From RGIG1959 sp045604545 (GTDB taxonomy: Bacteria; Bacillota; Clostridia; Oscillospirales; Acutalibacteraceae): a stretch of DNA of 64,000 nucleotides. Within the stretch, counting starts at the first letter, position 1; the number at the start of each line of letters is the position of its first letter. The notes beneath the pieces are model-generated. The model worked only from the letters and a program-made list of their open reading frames with translations. It ran no database searches and was not told the origin of the DNA. This document shows, in pieces, positions 59,449-64,000 of this stretch. The translations under genes and the position numbers were made by a program. The stretch lies in NCBI GenBank assembly GCA_045604545.1, contig JAZUOG010000072.1:1-64000 (forward strand). Reading direction: 5' to 3'.

Positions 59449-60309
59449 TTATTTGGGACGTTCCCAAGTGATATGCCCGCATTTTCCTGCGCGATATTCA
59501 TCGAGAACCATGTTGGCGGCGCGTAACGTATCGATTTCGCCTTTTGAAATCAGCATACCGCGTTTTCTTCCGACAAGCTCCAGCAATTCATATCCCGTTT
59601 CCGGAAGAGGCTCGGAAAGCTTATATCTTGCGATAAGCGAATCGCGATAATAAACAGATAACAGTGACAGCAATTCACACGCCAGTTCTTCACGATCCAG
59701 TATTTGGTCGCGGATTGCGCCGGTAAACGCCAAGCGAAGAGCCACTTGCTGGTCTTCGAATTTGGGCCAAAGTACACCCGGCGTATCGAGAAGCTGAGCG
59801 CCGGAACTCAGTGTAAACCATTGATTGCCGCGGGTGACGCCGGGACGATCCTCCGCTTTGGCTTTAGTCCCTTTGGTGAGGCGGTTGATAAACGTTGATT
59901 TCCCGACATTGGGAATGCCGACAACCATTGCGCGCACAGGACGACCGATCATGCCTTTTTTTATCCATGCTTCACGCTTATCGGCCATCGCCTGATTCAT
60001 AACATCATCGAGCTTATTAAGACCTTTTCCGGTTTTGCAGTCAGCGGCAAGAACATGATATCCCTTGCTTTGAAAATGAGTGATCCATTGATGAGTAGCA
60101 TTGGTATCCGCCATGTCCGCTTTGTTCATGATGATCAGTCGCGGTTTTCCTCCTACAAGTGAATCGATTTCGGGGTTGCGACTGCTGATGGGAATGCGGG
60201 CATCGATTACTTCGATCACCATATCCACAAGTCCCAGGCTTTCTTTCAGCTTGCGTCTTGTTCTGGCCATGTGACCGGGAAACCATTGGATCGGTTTGTT
60301 GTTTTCCAT
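59449..60309 (-). CDS. rbgA: Ribosome biogenesis GTPase RbgA (YlqF)
   Basis: Circularly permuted GTPase for late 50S assembly. 286 residues: WFPGHMARTRR at the start, then G4 NKAD (IIMNKADM), G5, G1 GIPNVGKSTFIN, G2 and G3 DTPG (LLDTPGVLWP), in the permuted order G4-G5-G1-G2-G3. Between lepB and rnhB, the conserved order. Confidence 0.96.
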   Translation of the reverse strand: MENNKPIQWFPGHMARTRRKLKESLGLVDMVIEVIDARIPISSRNPEIDSLVGGKPRLIIMNKADMADTNATHQWITHFQSKGYHVLAADCKTGKGLNKLDDVMNQAMADKREAWIKKGMIGRPVRAMVVGIPNVGKSTFINRLTKGTKAKAEDRPGVTRGNQWFTLSSGAQLLDTPGVLWPKFEDQQVALRLAFTGAIRDQILDREELACELLSLLSVYYRDSLIARYKLSEPLPETGYELLELVGRKRGMLISKGEIDTLRAANMVLDEYRAGKCGHITWERPK

Positions 60310-60337
60310 AAATGTTACCCTTTCGGAAGGAATGTTG

Positions 60338-60928
60338 TCAAACAGTACCGAATTTGTTGAACGGCAAGAAGCGCAAAACGGCTTTTCCCAAAATCAGATC
60401 TTCACTGACACAACCGTTAATGTTATTGCATCCCAGTAAAGAAGGCATACGGCTGTCGAGAGAAACAATGCGATTGTCACCGAGAACAAACACATATCCT
60501 TCCGGCACGGTGACAGGACCACGCATCAGCTTGAGCTGGGTGACACAATCTGCGTCGAGGTAATCTTCATTAATCGCGACGCCGTTGACATAGACCTGGT
60601 TGGCGATTTCGTCGATCTCGACGGTATCTCCGCCGACACCGATGATACGTTTGATAAGCGGGGTATCCCCTTCGCGGTTGATGACGACAATGTCGCCGCG
60701 TTCGGGAGTATAGAAGATTTTTGAAAGAACAAGGCGATCGCCCTCTTGCAGGGTGCTTTCCATAGATCCGCCTTCAACACCGACAATACGAATGAAGAAT
60801 GCAAACAAAACCGCCACCATGATCAGTGCCAACAGAGCAATTTCAACAAAATCAAAAACGCTTTCAAGCGCAGAGTTTTTCTTTTCCGCAGATGTCGTAT
60901 TTTTCGGTTGGATGACTTCTTGTTCCAT
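60338..60928 (-). CDS. lepB: Signal peptidase I
   Basis: Membrane serine protease that cuts signal peptides. 196 residues: cytoplasmic N-terminus, membrane segment about 27-47, Ser55 in VEGGSMESTL and the general base Lys93 in LIKRIIGVGGD, then GDNRIVSLDSR near the C-terminus. CGGAGGG precedes the ATG. Confidence 0.95.
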   Translation of the reverse strand: MEQEVIQPKNTTSAEKKNSALESVFDFVEIALLALIMVAVLFAFFIRIVGVEGGSMESTLQEGDRLVLSKIFYTPERGDIVVINREGDTPLIKRIIGVGGDTVEIDEIANQVYVNGVAINEDYLDADCVTQLKLMRGPVTVPEGYVFVLGDNRIVSLDSRMPSLLGCNNINGCVSEDLILGKAVLRFLPFNKFGTV

Positions 60929-60968
60929 AACAATCCCTCCGTAAATTTGTTTTCAATATCAATTTATC

Positions 60969-60997
60969 ATTTTACCATATATTTTTGTGTTTGAAAA
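60969..60997 (-). promoter_or_regulatory. Promoter for lepB and downstream genes
   Basis: On the - strand: TTTTCA, 17-bp spacer, TAAAAT, about 40 bases before lepB and after the rplS terminator. Confidence 0.5.
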
Positions 60998-61019
60998 GAG
61001 TGAATGTATGAATTTTTTT

Positions 61020-61056
61020 GAAAAATAAAAAGAGAACAGCGTTTGCTGTTCTCTTT
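61020..61056 (-). terminator. Terminator after rplS
   Basis: Perfect 12-bp stem (61029-61040 with 61045-61056), loop of 4, long T-rich tail on the - strand. Confidence 0.93.
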
Positions 61057-61069
61057 CGGAATGCGCAAA

Positions 61070-61411
61070 TTACAGACGCTCTTTGACCTTTGCAGCCTTA
61101 CCAACGCGATCACGCAGATAGTACAGCTTGCTACGGCGAACCTTACCGCGGCGAACCACTTTCACCGAATCAACGTTCGGAGAGTGCAGCGGGAACACGC
61201 GCTCCACGCCAACGCCGTAAGAGACGCGGCGGACGGTGAAGGTTTCGGCAACGCCGCTACCGCGTTTAGCGATAACAGTGCCTTCAAAAGCCTGCAGTCT
61301 TTCACGCTCGCCCTCGCGGATCTTCACTTCCACGCGGACAGTGTCGCCGACGGCAAAAGAAGGAGCGTTTTCCTTCAGGCTGCCAGCGGCCATCAATTTC
61401 AATGCATCCAT
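61070..61411 (-). CDS. rplS: 50S ribosomal protein L19
   Basis: Located at the 30S-50S interface. 113 residues with VRVEVKIREGERERLQAFEG, VIAKRGSGV and FTVRRVSYGVGVERVFPLHSP (given here in parts), the family pattern. AGGAGG lies 8 bases before the ATG. It has its own promoter, a leader of about 140 bases, and its own terminator. Confidence 0.97.
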   Translation of the reverse strand: MDALKLMAAGSLKENAPSFAVGDTVRVEVKIREGERERLQAFEGTVIAKRGSGVAETFTVRRVSYGVGVERVFPLHSPNVDSVKVVRRGKVRRSKLYYLRDRVGKAAKVKERL

Positions 61412-61550
61412 GTTTTTTCCTCCTGTTTGTTCAGATATTCATGCCCGACGGTAACTGACCGTAGCAGAGGAATACCCGCTTTCATGTCTTGCTTTCGCTT
61501 GGCAATCATCCCCAATGCGGCTTTAGGAAAACCGCACGGATACCAAATAC
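61412..61550 (-). ncRNA. Structured leader of rplS (possible L19 leader)
   Basis: About 140 bases lie between the promoter and the rplS ribosome binding site. They contain small stems such as GTGCGG/GCCGCA and CGGT/ACCG with conserved-looking single-stranded stretches. Firmicutes rplS genes are known to carry an L19 autoregulatory leader; position and size fit, but I did not match the full consensus. Confidence 0.5.
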
Positions 61551-61556
61551 CGATAT

Positions 61557-61585
61557 ATTTTAGCACAGGTTTAATAAAAATGCAA
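61557..61585 (-). promoter_or_regulatory. rplS promoter
   Basis: On the - strand: TTGCAT, 17-bp spacer, TAAAAT. Confidence 0.8.
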
Positions 61586-61601
61586 GTATTTTTTTAGAAA
61601 A

Positions 61602-62243
61602 TCACAAAAATTTTTCTCCGCTCTTTGTGTATACCCCGAGGCGTGTCACATGAGCATCGTGAAGTTCTTCTCCGTAAACGGCTCCGAGCAACAACGACGG
61701 ATTGATGGATTGTTCCCCCGTTGGCAAGGTGACGTATAAAACACATTGACCATTGTCTTCCGCAATCGTTACGTCTGTGATGAACGGTTTGATATTCACC
61801 GTTTTGAATGTTTTCTTTTTTGTGCGTTTTTGCACTTCGATCACGTCTTGTGATAAGGTGTTTTCGAGACGAATCCGATCTTTGAGCGGTAAACAGATCT
61901 TCCAGCGTGACGAGGCGATGTCTCCGACTTTGTTTTGTGCGGAATCGGCGACGGACACAACGATCCCTTCGGGCATATTTCGGTTCAGTCTGTCGACGAT
62001 TTCCTGCATCGACATCGGTTGTTCCAAACGGAAATCCATATATTCGCATTCGCCTTCGTAGCCCAGCGACAGCGGAGATGCGAAGGTGATATACGGGTGT
62101 TTGCTGAATCCTTCCGTATACCACAGCGGAATCGCGGCGCGTCTGAGAACACGCGTCATTGTGCGCATCAAATCCAGGTGAGAGATGTATTTTGCTCGGC
62201 CTTTTTTGGAAAACTGAACACGAACGGTGTCAACGATGTTCAA
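61602..62243 (-). CDS. DUF2344 protein, partner of the radical SAM protein
   Basis: 213 residues starting NIVDTVRVQFSKKGRAKYIS, with HLDLMRTMTRVLRRA and GFSKHPYITFASPLSLGYEG, the TIGR03936/DUF2344 signature. The gene is almost always next to a TIGR03960-type radical SAM gene, as here, and is sometimes fused to it; function is unknown. The TTG at 62243 follows AAGGAGGTG by 6 bases and overlaps the radical SAM gene end by 14 bases. Confidence 0.88.
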   Translation of the reverse strand: MNIVDTVRVQFSKKGRAKYISHLDLMRTMTRVLRRAAIPLWYTEGFSKHPYITFASPLSLGYEGECEYMDFRLEQPMSMQEIVDRLNRNMPEGIVVSVADSAQNKVGDIASSRWKICLPLKDRIRLENTLSQDVIEVQKRTKKKTFKTVNIKPFITDVTIAEDNGQCVLYVTLPTGEQSINPSLLLGAVYGEELHDAHVTRLGVYTKSGEKFL

Positions 62244-63999
62244 AGCAAACACCTCCTTTGAAACAAGTTGCGCCGCAACCACTGCATTGTTCGCGACAAT
62301 TCGGGGTTGTCAAGCTTTTGTGTGCTTTCTGGTTCTCACGCCACAAAAACGCTTTACTTACGCCGTAATCCAGATGATCCCACGGGAAAATTTCATCCTT
62401 GTCACGACGTCTGTTGGCGTAAAACGCGGGGTCAAGACCGTGTTCTTTGATCGTGTCGATCCAGGTGTCAAAGCGGAAATGTTCTGACCACGAATCGAGT
62501 TTGCATCCTTTTTTGTAGGCGCTCTCAATCACATCGCCGAGACGGCGGTCTCCGCGCGCCAACACCGCTTCCAAAAAGCTGACCTGCGCGTCGTGCCAGC
62601 TGAGAGATACCTTTTTCGTTTTTACAGAGGAGGATAACAAAGCTTGCTTTTCGTGAAGCTGTTCAATGGTGTCCTGGGGTTCCCACTGGAACGGCGTAAA
62701 AGGCTTGGGAACAAAACAAGATGCGCTGACGGAAACGGTGACCCCCTTCCCCTTCGGCTTGTCGGGATTCTCATAATAGAGGTTGACAACGCGTTGAGCC
62801 AACTGAGCAATTCCGATGATGTCTTCCGCGGTTTCGGTGGGAAGTCCCATCATAAAATACAATTTTACAGCTGTCCAACCGCCTTTAAAGGCTTTCGACA
62901 CGGTTTCGGTGATCTCTTGTTCGGAAACATTTTTGTTGATGGCATCGCGCAATCGCTGCGTACCGGCTTCCGGCGCAAAGGTCAAACCGCTGCGGCGCAG
63001 GACATTGAGCTTGTTTGCGAGTTCTTCGGAAAAACCATCAACACGAAGAGAAGGCAACGACATATTGGTGTGGTTAGGTTCAGCCCATTCGAGCAAGGTC
63101 GGGAGCAGTTCGGTAAGCTTTGTATAATCGCTTGTGGAAAGTGAAGACAAAGAGAATTCCTCATATCCCGTAGATTCACACAAAGCCCGGCTTTGCTTGT
63201 TGATCGTATCGATTGATTTTTCGCGGACAGGACGATAGATAAAGCCTGCCTGGCAAAAACGACAACCGCGGATACAGCCACGGAATATTTCACTCATGGC
63301 GCGATCATGAACAATGTCCGTGAACGGTACCACAAAATATTCGGGATAATACATAGAATCCAAATCGCGCACAATTCTTTTGCGGATAGTCGCGGGCGCA
63401 TTGTGCATCGGAGTAACACAAGCAATCGTTCCGTCGTCGTTGTAAGTCACCTCATACAACGACGGTACATATACACCTTCGATTTGAGCGGCTTCGCGCA
63501 AAAAACGTTGCTTGTTATAGCCGGTTTTCTTGTGCTGTTTATAAAGCTCGTTGATTTCAAGGTTGACCTCTTCGCCCTCACCCAGAATGAACAGATCGAA
63601 AAAGTCAGCCAAAGGTTCGGGGTTGCAAGCGCAAGGACCGCCGCCGATCACAAGCGGATAAGATTCGTCACGCTCTTCGGCGCGAAGCGGTACTCCCGCG
63701 AGGTCGAGCATATTCAGAACACCGGTATAGCTCATTTCATATTGCAACGTAAAGGCAATGAAATCAAATGCGGCAATAGCATCGCGGCTTTCGAGTCCGA
63801 AAAGAGGAATATGGTTTTCACGCATCAACAATTCCATGTCCTCATCGGGCGCAAAGACACGTTCACACCAGGTGTCTTCGCACGAATTGTATAGACCGTA
63901 GAGGATCTTCATGCCGAGATGAGACATACCGACTTCGTAAAGATCGGGAAAACAAAACGCAATGCGAACATCGACGGCGTCCGCTTGTTTTTGTACACT
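62230..63999 (-). CDS. TIGR03960-type radical SAM protein (5' end outside the window)
   Basis: At least 590 residues are visible. The N-terminal B12-binding-like part carries FCFPDLYEVGMSHLGMKILY and LVIGGGPCACNPEP; the radical SAM cluster motif is FRGCIRGCRFCQAGF (CxxxCxxC). The C-terminal tail has a cysteine cluster, CREQCSGCGATCFKGGVC, likely another metal site. The frame is open to the window edge with family-like residues (DVRIAFCFPD), so the start is beyond. Function unknown; the pair with DUF2344 is typically encoded near rplU/rpmA or rne/rng in other genomes. Confidence 0.9.
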   Translation of the reverse strand, partial: SVQKQADAVDVRIAFCFPDLYEVGMSHLGMKILYGLYNSCEDTWCERVFAPDEDMELLMRENHIPLFGLESRDAIAAFDFIAFTLQYEMSYTGVLNMLDLAGVPLRAEERDESYPLVIGGGPCACNPEPLADFFDLFILGEGEEVNLEINELYKQHKKTGYNKQRFLREAAQIEGVYVPSLYEVTYNDDGTIACVTPMHNAPATIRKRIVRDLDSMYYPEYFVVPFTDIVHDRAMSEIFRGCIRGCRFCQAGFIYRPVREKSIDTINKQSRALCESTGYEEFSLSSLSTSDYTKLTELLPTLLEWAEPNHTNMSLPSLRVDGFSEELANKLNVLRRSGLTFAPEAGTQRLRDAINKNVSEQEITETVSKAFKGGWTAVKLYFMMGLPTETAEDIIGIAQLAQRVVNLYYENPDKPKGKGVTVSVSASCFVPKPFTPFQWEPQDTIEQLHEKQALLSSSVKTKKVSLSWHDAQVSFLEAVLARGDRRLGDVIESAYKKGCKLDSWSEHFRFDTWIDTIKEHGLDPAFYANRRRDKDEIFPWDHLDYGVSKAFLWRENQKAHKSLTTPNCREQCSGCGATCFKGGVCFEHR

Positions 64000-64000
64000 A

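Noticed and set aside
1..64000. CRISPR array, prophage or rRNA operon
   Set aside because: No regularly spaced repeats, phage structural genes or rRNA sequence were seen; the IS3-family element is the only clear mobile element.

Overview
The window reads as chromosomal DNA of an unassigned clostridial (Bacillota) bacterium. Gene order and content are those of low-to-mid GC Clostridia: cmk-plsC-ispH fused to ribosomal protein S1, a ctsR-mcsA-mcsB-clpC stress operon, gdpP-rplI-dnaB, tilS-hpt-ftsH, queA-tgt-yajC, tig-clpP-clpX-lon-ysxC, rplS-lepB-rbgA-rnhB-yraN, and a SpoIIM-like gene near a Xer recombinase. Many starts are GTG or TTG behind strong purine-rich ribosome binding sites, and several promoters are near-consensus sigma-A sites with 17-bp spacers. 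I cannot name the species.

Layout. 0-3 kb: cmk (5' truncated), plsC, ispH-S1. 3.2-7.7 kb: CtsR regulon operon with a promoter embedded in CtsR-like heptads. 7.8-9.7 kb: Gfo/Idh-like oxidoreductase plus AraC regulator. 9.8-14 kb: exopolysaccharide control genes (chain-length protein, tyrosine kinase, PHP phosphatase, sugar dehydratase), then pgeF and a HAD phosphatase. 15.5-16.2 kb: tRNA-Lys and RNase P RNA, divergently transcribed. 16.4-21.5 kb: a regulator-rich patch (XRE, AraC/GyrI, and two head-to-head sigma factors with large C-terminal extensions, bracketed by two copies of one palindrome). 21.6-23.8 kb: iscU, iscS, rnhA. 24-33.7 kb: RNase J, gdpP, rplI, dnaB, tilS, hpt, ftsH. 33.8-37.5 kb: nagB, sulP, yihY. 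37.5-41.2 kb: DUF1540 protein, Xer recombinase with an 11-6-11 inverted repeat in front, DUF624 protein, SpoIIM-like, TIGR04086. 41.3-43.9 kb: yajC, tgt, queA. 44.1-49.6 kb: lysine genes asd-dapA-dapB convergent with lysA, an IS3-family element sitting in the loop of the terminator between them. 49.6-56 kb: ysxC, lon, clpX, clpP, tig. 56-64 kb: metallophosphoesterase, thrC, yraN, rnhB, rbgA, lepB, rplS, and a DUF2344/radical-SAM pair running off the right edge.

How the parts work together. Nearly the whole ATP-dependent protein quality-control set (CtsR, McsA/B, ClpC, FtsH, Lon, ClpX, ClpP, trigger factor) lies within 56 kb. The aspartate-family pathway is also gathered here (asd, dapA, dapB, lysA, thrC). 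Genes left of about 38 kb run mostly on the + strand and genes right of 39 kb mostly on the - strand, as expected where replication forks converge; the Xer gene and its dif-like repeat lie at that switch.

Most of the window is ordinary housekeeping. The items most worth checking are the IS element inside a terminator loop with a self-protecting ribosome-binding-site hairpin, the dif-like repeat in front of xer, the two sigma factors with unknown C-terminal domains, and the internal translation start inside the ispH-S1 fusion.
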